Below, piece by piece: positions 24,882 through 34,191 of a DNA stretch of 64,000 nt (the stretch's first letter is position 1; the number at the start of each line of letters is the position of its first letter). The notes beneath the pieces were generated by a model, which was given only the letters and a program-made list of their open reading frames with translations, was not told the origin of the DNA and ran no database searches. The stretch comes from Marinobacter zhejiangensis. GTDB taxonomy: Bacteria > Pseudomonadota > Gammaproteobacteria > Pseudomonadales > Oleiphilaceae. The stretch is taken from the NCBI RefSeq assembly GCF_900114775.1, contig NZ_FOUE01000003.1, positions 1-64,000 of the forward strand, read 5' to 3'. Made by a program: the position numbers and the translations under genes.

Positions 24882-26252
24882 TCAGTTGCCAAAACGTTGG
24901 CAGGCTGGCCAGTGTTTCATCAGCAGGTAGTAGCTTAGCCCTGCCGGTATCAGGCTGGCGTACCAGGACACGGCGGAGAAACTGAGGGCCACGATAGCGC
25001 CCAACGCGGTGGCAATGAGCGCTGCCAGGTTCACGCCTTTGTAGGGGCCTTCCGGGTTATAGAGGTGGTCCAGGTTCAGCGTTCTGCCCCGGATCAGATA
25101 GTAGTCCACCACCAGGATCGCGAAGATCGGCCCCAGAAACGCAGAGTAGGTTTGTACGAAGATTTGCAGTCCTGCCGCTGAACCGTCTTTCACCAGTTCC
25201 CAGGGGAACGTTGCGAACGCCAGGAAGCCCACGATGATGGTGGCTTTGCGGAATGGAAGCTTGAAGACGTCCATCAGCACGTAAGTTGGCGGCACCACGT
25301 TATTGAGCACGTTGGTGGTCACCTGCGCGAAGGCGATGAACATCAGGGTGGTCATTAGAAGCGGGGTGTTATCCACTGCGTTGGCAAACACTTCAATAGG
25401 ATCTGCAATGCCGGTCGCCTCAGACACCATGTACCCGATCAGTCCCATAAAGAGGGTGCAGGGCAAAATGGACATGGAGTAGATGGTGGTCAGCAGGCCC
25501 GGGCCGGTGCCCTGCTTGTGCTCCCTGGCGTAATCGCTCACGTTCAGGATCATGGTGCTGTAAATGCCAAGGAACAGCATGGTCGCCCCCCAGAACGGCA
25601 GTCCCCAGGATCCCTCCATGGTCAGCAGGTTTGAAGACAGCGCACCGCCGTAGCGTTGTACCGTGCTGTAGAACATGTAGACGAGGGAGGCCAGGATAAA
25701 GGCACTGCCCACGTTTTCTAGCCATTTAATGCCCTGGAAGCCGGTAATGGACAGCGCAATCTGAAGCAGCTGGAAAACAACAAAGAAGAAAACGAGGTTA
25801 TCGAAACCGAACAGTGTCGCAGACACCATGTTCAGCGCGCCGGCGCCAATCCAGCTCTGGAAGCCATACCAGACGATAGCAGGCACGGCCCGAACCAGGC
25901 CGGGCAGGCGGGTACCGCTGAAACCGAAGGCGCTTCGAGCCTGGACCATAAAGGGGATGCCGTACTTATACCCGGCAGCACCATTTAAGGCGAGCGCCGC
26001 GCCGATGATAAAACATCCGATGGCGATCGCCAGTGTGGCCTGGAGAAGATTCAGCGTACCCACCACACTGGAGCCCATAGTAAAGGTTCCAATGGAGACG
26101 CAGCCCCCGAACCAGGCCAGCAGGTAGGACATGCGCCCCATAATCCTTGTCTTCTGGGGGGCGAGAGATTCCTCGCCGATTGCCTTGCTGCAGGAGTCGG
26201 GTGCCTCTTGATAGGCGGCGTTAAAGTGTGTCTGTGCTTGAGGGGTGCTCAT
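24882..26252 (-). CDS. NCS1-family permease, probably allantoin or purine-related
   Basis: A 456-residue inner-membrane protein with about twelve hydrophobic segments. Typical NCS1 sequences appear at GTLNLLQATLAIAIGCFI, QARSAFGFSGTRLPGLVRAVPAIVWYGFQSWIGAGA and LILRGRTLNLDHLY-like end motifs. NCS1 proteins are cation-coupled symporters for nucleobases, hydantoins or allantoin. Cluster context (racemase, allantoinase) makes allantoin the most likely substrate. It lies downstream of the racemase gene on the same strand. Confidence 0.85.
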   Translation of the reverse strand: MSTPQAQTHFNAAYQEAPDSCSKAIGEESLAPQKTRIMGRMSYLLAWFGGCVSIGTFTMGSSVVGTLNLLQATLAIAIGCFIIGAALALNGAAGYKYGIPFMVQARSAFGFSGTRLPGLVRAVPAIVWYGFQSWIGAGALNMVSATLFGFDNLVFFFVVFQLLQIALSITGFQGIKWLENVGSAFILASLVYMFYSTVQRYGGALSSNLLTMEGSWGLPFWGATMLFLGIYSTMILNVSDYAREHKQGTGPGLLTTIYSMSILPCTLFMGLIGYMVSEATGIADPIEVFANAVDNTPLLMTTLMFIAFAQVTTNVLNNVVPPTYVLMDVFKLPFRKATIIVGFLAFATFPWELVKDGSAAGLQIFVQTYSAFLGPIFAILVVDYYLIRGRTLNLDHLYNPEGPYKGVNLAALIATALGAIVALSFSAVSWYASLIPAGLSYYLLMKHWPACQRFGN

Positions 26253-26375
26253 GGTGTTCCTCGTTGTGCGTGCAGTATTTTTACACCGTTGATGGTGTAG
26301 GCGTTACAGGCCCCGGTGGAACTCGTGGGGCCTTTCGTCAGGACTGCATCCAATCTTCTTGTTGGTCGTGTTTTT

Positions 26376-27125
26376 TTATTGGGTGTTCAGGTGAGAGAAA
26401 CTCTCGAAACGACCGACAAAGGGCTTCGGTCGTGGGAACGCCAGGTCGCCGTGTTTGCTGGTGCCCAGATTCAATCCAACCAGGGCTTCAGCCAGTTTCA
26501 CGGCGGCGGTAACGCCTTCAACAATTGGCAGGCCAACGGCCTCTGAGATGCGATCGGTGAGATCGGCCATGCCGCCGCAGCCGAGCACGATGGCGCCAAT
26601 GTTGTCTTCTTCTTTAGCCCGCAGGCACTCTTCCACCAGCCTCTGAAAGGCAATGTCCGGGTTATCTTCCAGATCCAGCACCGGAATCTCTGCGGCCCTG
26701 ACCCGGCGGCAGTGGTGGCTGAATCCGTAACTCTCCAGAAGGTGTTCGGCGATGATGCCGGTGCGGCCCAGAGTGGTCACGATGGAAAAGCGGGTGCTGA
26801 TCATGGTGGCCACATGGAAGGCCGCTTCCGCAATGCCAATCACCGGTGCCCGTGTCAGTTCCCGGGCAGCCAGCAGGCCCGGATCGCCAAAGCAGGCAAT
26901 CACGTAGGCATCGACAGGGTCGTCACCCCGCTCACCGGCCAGAACTTCCTCGGCAACCCCAACGGCACTGATGGCTTCGTCAAAGTGGCTTTCGATGGAG
27001 ACCGGACCGCTTTCCGGTTGGGTTGCAGTGATGCGGGCACCCTGCGCGGCCACCTTTTCTGCCGCTGCGCCGATGGTCTCGGTCATGGCACAAGTGGTAT
27101 TCGGGTTGATAATTCGGATGTGCAT
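26376..27125 (-). CDS. hpxA: Asp/Glu/hydantoin racemase-family protein, probable allantoin racemase
   Basis: A 249-residue protein of the Asp/Glu/hydantoin racemase superfamily. The N-terminus IRIINPNTTCAMTE is diagnostic of the hydantoin/allantoin racemase branch. The catalytic Cys pair lies in VIACFGDPGL and LGCGGMADL. It should interconvert allantoin stereoisomers so both can be used by the stereoselective allantoinase encoded opposite. It is divergent from puuE across a region with two dyad operators. The gene symbol rests on family and context. Confidence 0.8.
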   Translation of the reverse strand: MHIRIINPNTTCAMTETIGAAAEKVAAQGARITATQPESGPVSIESHFDEAISAVGVAEEVLAGERGDDPVDAYVIACFGDPGLLAARELTRAPVIGIAEAAFHVATMISTRFSIVTTLGRTGIIAEHLLESYGFSHHCRRVRAAEIPVLDLEDNPDIAFQRLVEECLRAKEEDNIGAIVLGCGGMADLTDRISEAVGLPIVEGVTAAVKLAEALVGLNLGTSKHGDLAFPRPKPFVGRFESFSHLNTQ

Positions 27126-27167
27126 GCTTTACCTGAACTTGGATTGTGGTGAACAAAAACATAGGTA

Positions 27168-27179
27168 ATTGTACACAAT
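27168..27179. promoter_or_regulatory. Candidate GntR operator, racemase side
   Basis: ATTGTACACAAT has perfect 5-base arms (ATTGT/ACAAT) and lies 43 bases upstream of the racemase start. Confidence 0.5.
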
Positions 27180-27329
27180 CTAGAATGCTATCCGGTCCGG
27201 ACGCAAGCTTTTGTTGCAGAAAAATGGCATTAATAAGGGTTTTTTGAGACACGCTATGGGCCATGAATACCGTATTTCTGCGGCCTCAAGGTTTGTTGAG
27301 TGATAAAAATTTCACAAGAATGAGTTTTT

Positions 27330-27339
27330 TTGTATACAA
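27330..27339. promoter_or_regulatory. Candidate GntR operator, puuE side
   Basis: TTGTATACAA is a perfect 10-base palindrome within a T-rich tract 66 bases upstream of the puuE start. FCD-type GntR regulators frequently bind TTGTATACAA-like sites. Confidence 0.55.
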
Positions 27340-27404
27340 TTTTCTGGCTTTTAATAAGCGAGACACCAAATTAATCCCTCGGATTCAGTTGAGAACGTGT
27401 ATTT

Positions 27405-28343
27405 ATGAGTATGACGCCGGAATACCCTCGTGACCTGATTGGCTATGCCCGCGAGTTGCCCGATGTTCGCTGGCCGGGCCAGGCGCGGGTGGCGGTGCAA
27501 TTCGTGCTCAATTACGAGGAGGGCGGTGAGAATTGCGTGCTGCACGGAGACAGTCACTCCGAACGCTTTCTCTCTGAAATCGTGGGGGCCGAGGCGTTTG
27601 CCGATCGCCACATGAGCATGGAGTCGATCTATGAGTACGGCTCTCGGGTTGGGGTTTGGCGTTTGCTGAAAGAGTTTGAACGCCGGAACCTTCCTCTGAC
27701 CGTGTTCGGGGTTGCGATGGCGCTGCAACGCCACCCTGAGGTGGCCCAGGCTTTCCGGGAGCTGAATCACGAGGTGGCCTGCCACGGTTGGCGTTGGCTT
27801 CACTACCAGAATATTCCTGAGGACGTTGAGCGCGAGCACATGCGCCGTGCCATCGAGATCTTCCGGGAGCTTTATGGCGACACGCCCATGGGCTGGTATA
27901 CCGGCCGGGATAGCCCGAACACCCGTCGCTTGCTGCTGGATGAAGGAAGTTTCCTGTACGACTCCGACTACTACGGTGACGATTTGCCGTTCTGGGTCCA
28001 GCAGGAGGACTCCAGCGGTCAATCCCACAACCACCTGATTGTGCCGTACACCCTGGACACCAACGACATGCGCTTCGCCACGCCGCAGGGCTTCAATACT
28101 GGAGATCACTTCTTCGAGTACCTGCGGGATGCGTTTGATGTGCTGTACGAAGAGGGCAAAGATACTCCCAAGATGCTCTCTGTGGGCCTGCATTGCCGGT
28201 TGATTGGTCGGCCGGGCCGCTTCCGCGGGCTGCAGCGTTTCCTCGACCACATCGAGGCCCATGATCGTGTCTGGGTGACACGCCGCGTAGACATTGCCCA
28301 GCATTGGGCGAAGCACCATCCTTTTGAATCCGGAGCACTCTGA
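27405..28343 (+). CDS. puuE: Allantoinase PuuE (polysaccharide deacetylase fold)
   Basis: The 312-residue protein matches the cofactor-light PuuE type of allantoinase, which hydrolyses allantoin to allantoate. Diagnostic sequences include VQFVLNYEEGGENCVLHGD, MESIYEYGSRVGVWRLL, HEVACHGWRW, GWYTGRDSPNTRRLL and FLYDSDYYGDDLPFW. Length is normal for the family. Its TGA overlaps the next ATG by one base, so translation is probably coupled to allE. Confidence 0.93.
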   Translation: MSMTPEYPRDLIGYARELPDVRWPGQARVAVQFVLNYEEGGENCVLHGDSHSERFLSEIVGAEAFADRHMSMESIYEYGSRVGVWRLLKEFERRNLPLTVFGVAMALQRHPEVAQAFRELNHEVACHGWRWLHYQNIPEDVEREHMRRAIEIFRELYGDTPMGWYTGRDSPNTRRLLLDEGSFLYDSDYYGDDLPFWVQQEDSSGQSHNHLIVPYTLDTNDMRFATPQGFNTGDHFFEYLRDAFDVLYEEGKDTPKMLSVGLHCRLIGRPGRFRGLQRFLDHIEAHDRVWVTRRVDIAQHWAKHHPFESGAL

Positions 28344-29191
28344 TGATCGACAGACAAAATCCCTCTCCCTATTACGCACCGACCGGTGGGCATCCGCCAC
28401 AGACACAGCTTCTGACCGATCGCGCCGTGTTTACCGAGGCGTATGCCGTTATTCCCAAGGGCGTAATGCGGGATATTGTGGTCAGTCATCTGCCGTTCTG
28501 GGACATGACGCGGTTGTGGGTTTTGTCCCGTCCGCTAACCGGGTTCGCTGAAACCTTTTCCCAATACATCATGGAGGTGTCTCCGGGTGGTGGCAGCGAG
28601 CGCCCGGAAACGGATCCTGGCGCGGAAGCGGTTCTGTTCGTAGTGGAAGGGGAGATGACCCTGAAGCTGGCTGGCGAGATCCATCATATGACCCCGGGCG
28701 GCTATGCATTCATCCCGCCGGGCAGTGACTGGGCGGTGCGTAATGAGTCTGGTGCAGCGGTACGTTTCCACTGGATCCGGAAAGCCTACGAAGCGGTTGA
28801 TGGTGTCGATTTCCCCGAGCCGTTTGTGACCAATGAGGCCGACGTTGAGCCCATCGAAATGCCGGACACCAATGGCTGTTGGGCAACCACTCGCTTTGTG
28901 GACCAGAGTGACATGCGCCACGATATGCATGTGAATATCGTGACCTTCCAGCCGGGTGGGGTGATTCCCTTTGCGGAAACCCACGTGATGGAACACGGGC
29001 TGTATGTGCTGGAAGGCAAGGCGGTGTACCTGCTCAACAAGGACTGGGTTGAAGTGGAAGCCGGTGACTACATGTGGCTCCGGGCGTTTTGCCCCCAGGC
29101 CTGTTATGCCGGTGGCCCCGGGCGTTTCCGATACCTGCTGTACAAAGATGTGAACCGTCACATGAAGCTCAATACCTTCGGTGCTCGCTGA
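28343..29191 (+). CDS. allE: (S)-ureidoglycine aminohydrolase, bicupin AllE/YlbA type
   Basis: The 282-residue two-cupin protein releases ammonia from ureidoglycine to give ureidoglycolate. It begins TGGHPPQTQLLTDRAVFTEAYAVIP, has cupin motifs (VEGEMTLKLAGEIHHMTPGGYAFIPPGS and FAETHVMEHGLYVLEGKAVYLLN) and ends with GPGRFRYLLYKDVNRH, all typical of YlbA. The second cupin supplies the Mn ligands. It is co-translated with puuE. Confidence 0.92.
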   Translation: MIDRQNPSPYYAPTGGHPPQTQLLTDRAVFTEAYAVIPKGVMRDIVVSHLPFWDMTRLWVLSRPLTGFAETFSQYIMEVSPGGGSERPETDPGAEAVLFVVEGEMTLKLAGEIHHMTPGGYAFIPPGSDWAVRNESGAAVRFHWIRKAYEAVDGVDFPEPFVTNEADVEPIEMPDTNGCWATTRFVDQSDMRHDMHVNIVTFQPGGVIPFAETHVMEHGLYVLEGKAVYLLNKDWVEVEAGDYMWLRAFCPQACYAGGPGRFRYLLYKDVNRHMKLNTFGAR

Positions 29192-29212
29192 GCCGTTACC
29201 GGGAAGATAATC

Positions 29213-29704
29213 ATGCTGAAACTGACTGCCCAGCCGTTGACCGCCGAGGCCTTCACGCCCTTTGGCGACGTCATCGACCGCCGAAGCGCCGCCAATTCAT
29301 TTGCCATTAACGGCGGCCGCACCCAGCGCCACCATGACCTGGCGGGTGTCGAAATACTGGGCGAGGGCGGTCGCCCGATGATCAGTATTTTTGTCAGCCA
29401 GCCGGTTCAGGTGCCATTGACGGTTGACTGTCTGGAACGGCACCCACTGGGCAGTCAGGCTTTCATTCCCATGCATGGCGAGCGTTTCCTGGTGGTGGTG
29501 GCTCCGGGGGGAGAAAGTATTGATCCTGAGTCCGTGCGGGCGTTCGTGACCGACGGGCATCAAGGGGTTAACTATCGGGCAGGCACCTGGCACGCGGTGC
29601 ATTCGGTGCTGGCGTGCGAGGGCGAGTTTCTGGTGGTTGACCGGGGTGGTCCGGGGAACAACTGCGATGAGCGTCCGGTTGAGATACTCGTTACCCTGGA
29701 CTGA
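29213..29704 (+). CDS. allA: Ureidoglycolate lyase
   Basis: The 163-residue protein belongs to the ureidoglycolate lyase/hydrolase family, which splits ureidoglycolate to glyoxylate and urea. Family markers are LTAEAFTPFGDVID, a central GSQAFIPMHGERFLVVVAPG and YRAGTWHAVHSVLACEGEFLVVDRGGPGNNCDE. It is the third gene of the puuE-allE-allA operon, with a 21-base gap. An imperfect inverted repeat follows. Confidence 0.93.
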   Translation: MLKLTAQPLTAEAFTPFGDVIDRRSAANSFAINGGRTQRHHDLAGVEILGEGGRPMISIFVSQPVQVPLTVDCLERHPLGSQAFIPMHGERFLVVVAPGGESIDPESVRAFVTDGHQGVNYRAGTWHAVHSVLACEGEFLVVDRGGPGNNCDERPVEILVTLD

Positions 29705-29757
29705 CGACCGGCTCCGTCCTGCCTTTTCGGGCGGGCATGTCCGGCTTTTGACCTTCT

Positions 29758-29789
29758 GGACCTTCCCGGTGGCGATCACCGGGAAGTCC
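29758..29789. terminator. Hairpin after the allantoin operon
   Basis: A 13-14-bp stem with one bulge (CTTCCCGGTG paired with CACCGGGAAG) and a five-base loop lies between convergent allA and the AraC gene. No long T run is present. Confidence 0.55.
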
Positions 29790-29853
29790 GGGGCTATCAA
29801 TATCAGGGTTGGCCGGCGCCGGTGCGGCTACTGCTGTCGCAAAGCTGAAGGTA

Positions 29854-30777
29854 TTAAAGCTCCTTCAGCTTCACGAAAATTTCCATTTCCACATACCCAT
29901 CTTCCCGGGCGTCGTTCAGATAGCGTTCCATCAGGGGGTAGTTATCGGGCTCGAAGCCACTATCGGGAAGCCAGTCGGAATAGATACTCAGTTGGGCGTT
30001 AATGGTTTCCTCAACCGGCCCCTTGTAGTGCAGCACCGCGTACTTGCCGCTTGGGATTTCGGCCAGTTCAAACGGTGCGTTTACTGCCACACCTTCGGCA
30101 ATCACAATCGAGGCTGTATAGCGGCATTTATCGAGCGGGGTTACCGTCGGGTTATCAAAAGCCAGCGCGAACCGCTGCTGTTCCTCAGGCTTGATGCCAT
30201 GGTTGCCAGCCCAGGCGATGAGTTTATCCCAGGTAGCATAGATACCCTCTGGCTCATACCCTCTTGGCGAGGCCAGGGTACACAACGGTTTGCGTTCCAG
30301 ATCCCTTACTTCGATTTTCATAGCTGTATCCTTGAAGTCCGTTTGGTTTATCACATCAGTTGTGATGCGAGAAGGATACAAATCAGAGGGTTGGAACTCT
30401 TTTCCATACTTGCTAAAGAGTTTTCCAATCTTGCTACTCTGGGCTTTGTCCGGATTGCGCAGCTCCGAAGGGCTATAGCCGAAATGAAGCTTCACGGCCC
30501 TGGAAAAGTTGGCGCTCGATGAAAAACCGCAGTCCAAAGCCACTTGGGTAACCGGCACGTCAGGTTTGAAAACGAGCTGGTTCACGGCTCGTTCAAGCCG
30601 GCGCCGGGCAATAAAGTCATTAACCGTCTCGCCCATAATTCCTGAAAAAATGCGGTGGAAATGGTAAGGCGAGAAATGGCTGACCTCAGCAATGTCCGCA
30701 AGGGTGAGTCGTGTATTCAGGTTAGCTTCGATGTACCGGAGAACGTTTTCGATGCGCGCTTTGTAGTTTTTATTCAT
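29854..30777 (-). CDS. AraC-family regulator with GyrI-like effector domain
   Basis: About 307 residues. The ATG at 30777 (MNKNYKARIENVLRYIEANL) opens the domain; the upstream 45 codons are low-complexity Arg-rich and look non-coding. The AraC domain at the N-terminus has LTLADIAEVSHFSPYHFHRIFSGIMGE and VALDCGFSSSANFSRAVKLHFGYSPSELR. The C-terminal half is a GyrI-like small-molecule-binding domain (EIPSGKYAVLHYKGPVEETINA). No adjacent target is evident. Confidence 0.85.
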   Translation of the reverse strand: MNKNYKARIENVLRYIEANLNTRLTLADIAEVSHFSPYHFHRIFSGIMGETVNDFIARRRLERAVNQLVFKPDVPVTQVALDCGFSSSANFSRAVKLHFGYSPSELRNPDKAQSSKIGKLFSKYGKEFQPSDLYPSRITTDVINQTDFKDTAMKIEVRDLERKPLCTLASPRGYEPEGIYATWDKLIAWAGNHGIKPEEQQRFALAFDNPTVTPLDKCRYTASIVIAEGVAVNAPFELAEIPSGKYAVLHYKGPVEETINAQLSIYSDWLPDSGFEPDNYPLMERYLNDAREDGYVEMEIFVKLKEL

Positions 30778-31002
30778 GGTTTTAGAGTCAGACCCCGTAA
30801 TCCCGCTCAACCTTCGCCTTCGCCTTCGGTGCGATGGCTGGAAAAAATGACGGCGTAGTAGGGTGGTTCCGGGGTGTTCGCGAACGGTGGCATGAGGTAC
30901 TCCCTGTCTCATTGGGCGTCGGTCTTGTCAGGCGAATGAATGAGGATAGCACGCATGCTAGTATGACCCACCTTCACCCTGACACCGATAAAGCCCCGGA
31001 AG

Positions 31003-32781
31003 ATGAATGCGCCTTTCAAGCTGCGGCCCTACCAGCAGGAAGCGGTCGACGCCACGCTGAACCATTTCCGCAAATCCGATGAATCTGCCGTCATTGTGTT
31101 GCCCACGGGTGCGGGCAAAAGCCTGGTGATTGCAGAGCTGGCCCGCCTTGCCCGCCGCAAGATTCTGGTGCTGACCCACGTAAAAGAGCTGGTGGAGCAG
31201 AATCACGCCAAGTACCAGAGTTACGGCCTTACGGGCGGCGTCTTCTCCGCCGGGCTGAAACGTAAGGAAAGCCTGCATCAGGTGACCTTTGCCAGTGTGC
31301 AGTCGGTAGCGGCGAACCTGGATCAGTTCCGGGATGAATACTCGTTGGTCATCATTGACGAGTGCCATCGGGTCAGCGGTGATGATACCAGTCAGTACCA
31401 ACGGATCATCGAGCTGCTGCGGCAGCAGAACGATGCCCTCAAAGTGCTCGGGCTGACCGCCACGCCGTACCGTCTGGCCATGGGCTGGATCTATCGTTAT
31501 CACTACCGGGGCTTTGTTCGCGGTTCCAGTGACGAGCAGGACAAGCCCTTCCAGCATTGCATCTACGAACTGCCGTTGAGCTACATGATCAACCGGGGCT
31601 TTCTCACCAAGCCGGAGCTGGTGAACGCGGCGGTGGCGCAATACGATTTCTCCGCGTTGGCTCAGGACCGTTTTGGCGAATATGCCGAGAAGGACGTCAA
31701 CCAGCTGCTGGGCAAACACAAGCGGGTGACCCGCGCCATCATTGAGCAGGTGATGGAGCTGGCCGCTGAGCGCCAGGGCGTGATGATCTTTGCGGCCACG
31801 GTGGAGCACGCGAGGGAGATCACCGGCTACCTGCCGGAGCAGCAAACCGCCCTGGTGACTGGCGCAACCGAGCTTAAGGATCGGGATCTGCTGATCCAGC
31901 GCTTCAAGCAGCGGCAGTTGAAGTACCTGGTGAATGTGTCCGTGCTCACCACCGGTTTCGATGCCCCCCACGTGGACTTTATTGCCATTCTTCGGCCCAC
32001 CCAGTCGGTCAGCCTGTACCAGCAGATTGTGGGCCGCGGCCTTCGTCTGGATGACGGTAAGCAGGATTGCCTGGTAATGGACTACGCCGGCAACAGCGTG
32101 AACCTGCATCACCCGGAGGTGGGGGAGCCGAAACCCAACCCGGACAGCGAGCCGGTGCAGGTGTTCTGCCCGGGCTGTGGCTTTGCCAATATCTTCTGGG
32201 GCAAAACCGACAGTGACGGCCGTGTGATCGAGCATTATGGCCGCCGTTGTCAGGGGCTGCTGGAGCCTGCGGAAGGGGATGAGCCCGTCGGGCACAGCGG
32301 ACGTCCTCAGCAGTGCGATTACCGTTTCCGCTTCAAGGAGTGCCCCCACTGCGGTGGCGAGAACGATATTGCGGCTCGCAACTGCCACCAGTGTCGCAAA
32401 GCCATCATCGACCCGGACGATCAGTTACGGGATGCCCTGAAACTCAAGGATGCCATGGTGATCCGTTGTGCAGGGATCACCTTAAATGCCGCTGGCAGCA
32501 AACTCAGGATCACCTATCACGGTGAAGATGGGGAAGAGCTCAGCGAGTCATTTGATTTCAGCAAGCCGCCCCAGCGCCACATCTTCAACAAACTGTTCGG
32601 ACGTCGTTTCGCGAACAGCCAGGCCCCGAAAGAATTCAGTGGGGTTGATGAGGTGCTCGAGGTAGAACCCTTGCTGCCAGCGCCGGATTTTGTCGTTGCC
32701 CGCAAGCAAAAGCACTATTGGCAGGTGCAGGAGCGGATCTTTGATTATCAGGGACACTATCGGAAGGCGAATGAGGTGTAA
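31003..32781 (+). CDS. radD: RadD (YejH) DEAD-box ATPase
   Basis: The 592-residue protein is a clear orthologue of E. coli YejH/RadD, involved in double-strand-break tolerance and recombination intermediates. It has [17 protein letters not shown] at the N-terminus, Walker A PTGAGKS (34-40), DECH (119-122), [20 protein letters not shown], and motifs V-VI ([23 protein letters not shown]). C-terminal Cys motifs near 388 ([12 protein letters not shown]) and 446 (CPHCG...CHQC) suggest a Zn-binding region. Length and domain order are normal. Confidence 0.95.
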   Translation: MNAPFKLRPYQQEAVDATLNHFRKSDESAVIVLPTGAGKSLVIAELARLARRKILVLTHVKELVEQNHAKYQSYGLTGGVFSAGLKRKESLHQVTFASVQSVAANLDQFRDEYSLVIIDECHRVSGDDTSQYQRIIELLRQQNDALKVLGLTATPYRLAMGWIYRYHYRGFVRGSSDEQDKPFQHCIYELPLSYMINRGFLTKPELVNAAVAQYDFSALAQDRFGEYAEKDVNQLLGKHKRVTRAIIEQVMELAAERQGVMIFAATVEHAREITGYLPEQQTALVTGATELKDRDLLIQRFKQRQLKYLVNVSVLTTGFDAPHVDFIAILRPTQSVSLYQQIVGRGLRLDDGKQDCLVMDYAGNSVNLHHPEVGEPKPNPDSEPVQVFCPGCGFANIFWGKTDSDGRVIEHYGRRCQGLLEPAEGDEPVGHSGRPQQCDYRFRFKECPHCGGENDIAARNCHQCRKAIIDPDDQLRDALKLKDAMVIRCAGITLNAAGSKLRITYHGEDGEELSESFDFSKPPQRHIFNKLFGRRFANSQAPKEFSGVDEVLEVEPLLPAPDFVVARKQKHYWQVQERIFDYQGHYRKANEV

Positions 32782-32858
32782 GGCGGGGCTTTAGTCATCT
32801 GGAGTCAGCGCCGCTGCGGGCTATAATGCCGTACTTTAAACCGTCGCAGAGAACCTCT

Positions 32859-33341
32859 ATGCCAATCGAAAAGAATCAGGTGGTCTTGTTTCACTACAGT
32901 GTCCGTGATGAGCAAGACAACGTCGTTGAAAACTCCCACGGCGGTGAGCCGAACGCCTACCTGCACGGCCACGGCGGCATTATCCGGGGCCTGGAAGAAG
33001 CCCTGGAAGGTCGCGATGCTGGCGATACGTTCAGCGTCACCGTCACCCCGGAAAAAGCTTACGGTCCACGTCGGCCCGACGCCATTCAGCGCGTGCCAAT
33101 CAAGCATTTGATCGGTGCCAAACGCTGGAAGGCGGGCATGATCGCCCAGGTGCAAACCGAGCAGGGCCCACGCCATGTGGTCGTCGCCAAGGTTGGTCAC
33201 AAGTTTGCCGATGTCGACACCAACCATCCGATGGCCGGTAAAACCCTGACCTTCGACATCGAAATCATCGAAGTCCGTGCGGCCGATCCGGAAGAGATCT
33301 CGCACGGCCATGTGCATGGGCCCGGTGGCCATCATCACTGA
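32859..33341 (+). CDS. slyD: SlyD-type FKBP peptidyl-prolyl isomerase
   Basis: About 160 residues from ATG 32859 (MPIEKNQVVLFHYSVRDEQDNVVENS). FKBP core with LHGHGGIIRGLEEALEGRDAGD, an insert-in-flap domain and EKAYGPRRPDAIQRVP are typical of SlyD. The C-terminal tail is short and His-rich (HGHVHGPGGHHH) and may bind Ni(II) as in E. coli SlyD, although much shorter. It acts in the cytoplasm in folding and metal delivery. Confidence 0.9.
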   Translation: MPIEKNQVVLFHYSVRDEQDNVVENSHGGEPNAYLHGHGGIIRGLEEALEGRDAGDTFSVTVTPEKAYGPRRPDAIQRVPIKHLIGAKRWKAGMIAQVQTEQGPRHVVVAKVGHKFADVDTNHPMAGKTLTFDIEIIEVRAADPEEISHGHVHGPGGHHH

Positions 33342-33363
33342 CTGATCTGGTAAAGCTAAAAGG

Positions 33364-33406
33364 AAAAGGGGTAGATCGACTTTAAAATAGGCGATCCGCC
33401 CCTTTT
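33364..33406. repeat. REP-like imperfect palindrome, copy 2 (after slyD)
   Basis: The arm AAAAGGGGTAGATCG pairs with CGATCCGCCCCTTTT with two mismatches in fifteen. It lies 22 bases beyond slyD and may double as its terminator. Confidence 0.65.
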
Positions 33407-33665
33407 AGTGCTGTTTTCCGGTCACATTTCCCTCGCTACCCTCGCGGTCACCCTGATAGATCAGCCCCCCAGACTGGCAGTCCAACGCTTCACAAACCTT
33501 GTCCAGTGCCAAGAAGTACATTGTGTTGGCGCTTCCATTCTTCGGCATTGGATGGCTTTGCTAAGCTACAACTTAAGTCGCCCTCATTACCTGATTTAGT
33601 CGGATAGACGCCGGCATGGTCGGTTTGTGAGAGTGGTTGTTTACAATCAACAAACGGGAGTTGCT
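33407..33665. other. Intergenic stretch between slyD and the GFA gene
   Basis: No credible gene: the short open frame at 33408-33599 lacks a ribosome site and recognised sequence. A purine run (CGGGAG) precedes the GFA start. Confidence 0.5.
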
Positions 33666-34091
33666 ATGAACGAGTATCAGGGCAGTTGCTTTTGTGGGAC
33701 GGTTAAATTCCAGGTGTCGGGCGCTCCGGCGGCGATGGGGTATTGTCACTGCGATTCCTGTCGGCGCTGGTCGGCGGGGCCGGTCAATGCGTTTTCACTC
33801 TGGCCTTCCGATACGTTGAAGATCCTTGAGGGGGCGGACCAGGTTGATGAATTTCACCTGACCGAAAAGAGCTACCGTAAGTGGTGCCGGGAGTGTGGTG
33901 GCCATGTGTTTACCGATCACCCGGGGTTTGGCTTGGTGGATGTCTACGTCGCCAATCTACCGCAGCTGGAGTTTGAACCGGCCTTGCATGTCCATTATCA
34001 GGAGTCGGTACTGCCGATTCGGGATGGATTGCCGAAAATGAAAGACATGCCTGCCGAAATGGGAGGCTCTGGCGAGACTTTGCCGGAATAA
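33666..34091 (+). CDS. GFA-family (CENP-V/GFA) protein
   Basis: A 141-residue protein with the GFA zinc-binding motif: CFCGTVKFQVSG, CHCDSC and WCRECGGHVF. GFA was named for glutathione-dependent formaldehyde-activating enzymes, but most members have unassigned S-linked carbonyl chemistry. The ATG at 33666 follows GGAG closely. It is a stand-alone gene followed by a REP-like palindrome. Confidence 0.87.
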   Translation: MNEYQGSCFCGTVKFQVSGAPAAMGYCHCDSCRRWSAGPVNAFSLWPSDTLKILEGADQVDEFHLTEKSYRKWCRECGGHVFTDHPGFGLVDVYVANLPQLEFEPALHVHYQESVLPIRDGLPKMKDMPAEMGGSGETLPE

Positions 34092-34102
34092 CCGCAATGT
34101 TA

Positions 34103-34141
34103 AGGGGATAGGTCGACGTTAGGTGTGTCGGCCTGTCCCCT
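34103..34141. repeat. REP-like imperfect palindrome, copy 3 (after GFA gene)
   Basis: AGGGGATAGGTCGAC pairs with GTCGGCCTGTCCCCT with two mismatches in fifteen around a nine-base centre. Confidence 0.65.
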
Positions 34142-34191
34142 CATTTCTTATTGCGCGTGGCGCGAAATTTCCTGCGTTTGTGGTAGCAGGG

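Noticed and set aside
30958..32388. 476-codon antisense frame on radD
   Set aside because: radD on the other strand is a full-length, well-conserved gene.
33408..33599. Small ORF after slyD
   Set aside because: No ribosome site, no recognisable sequence; overlaps a REP-like palindrome region.
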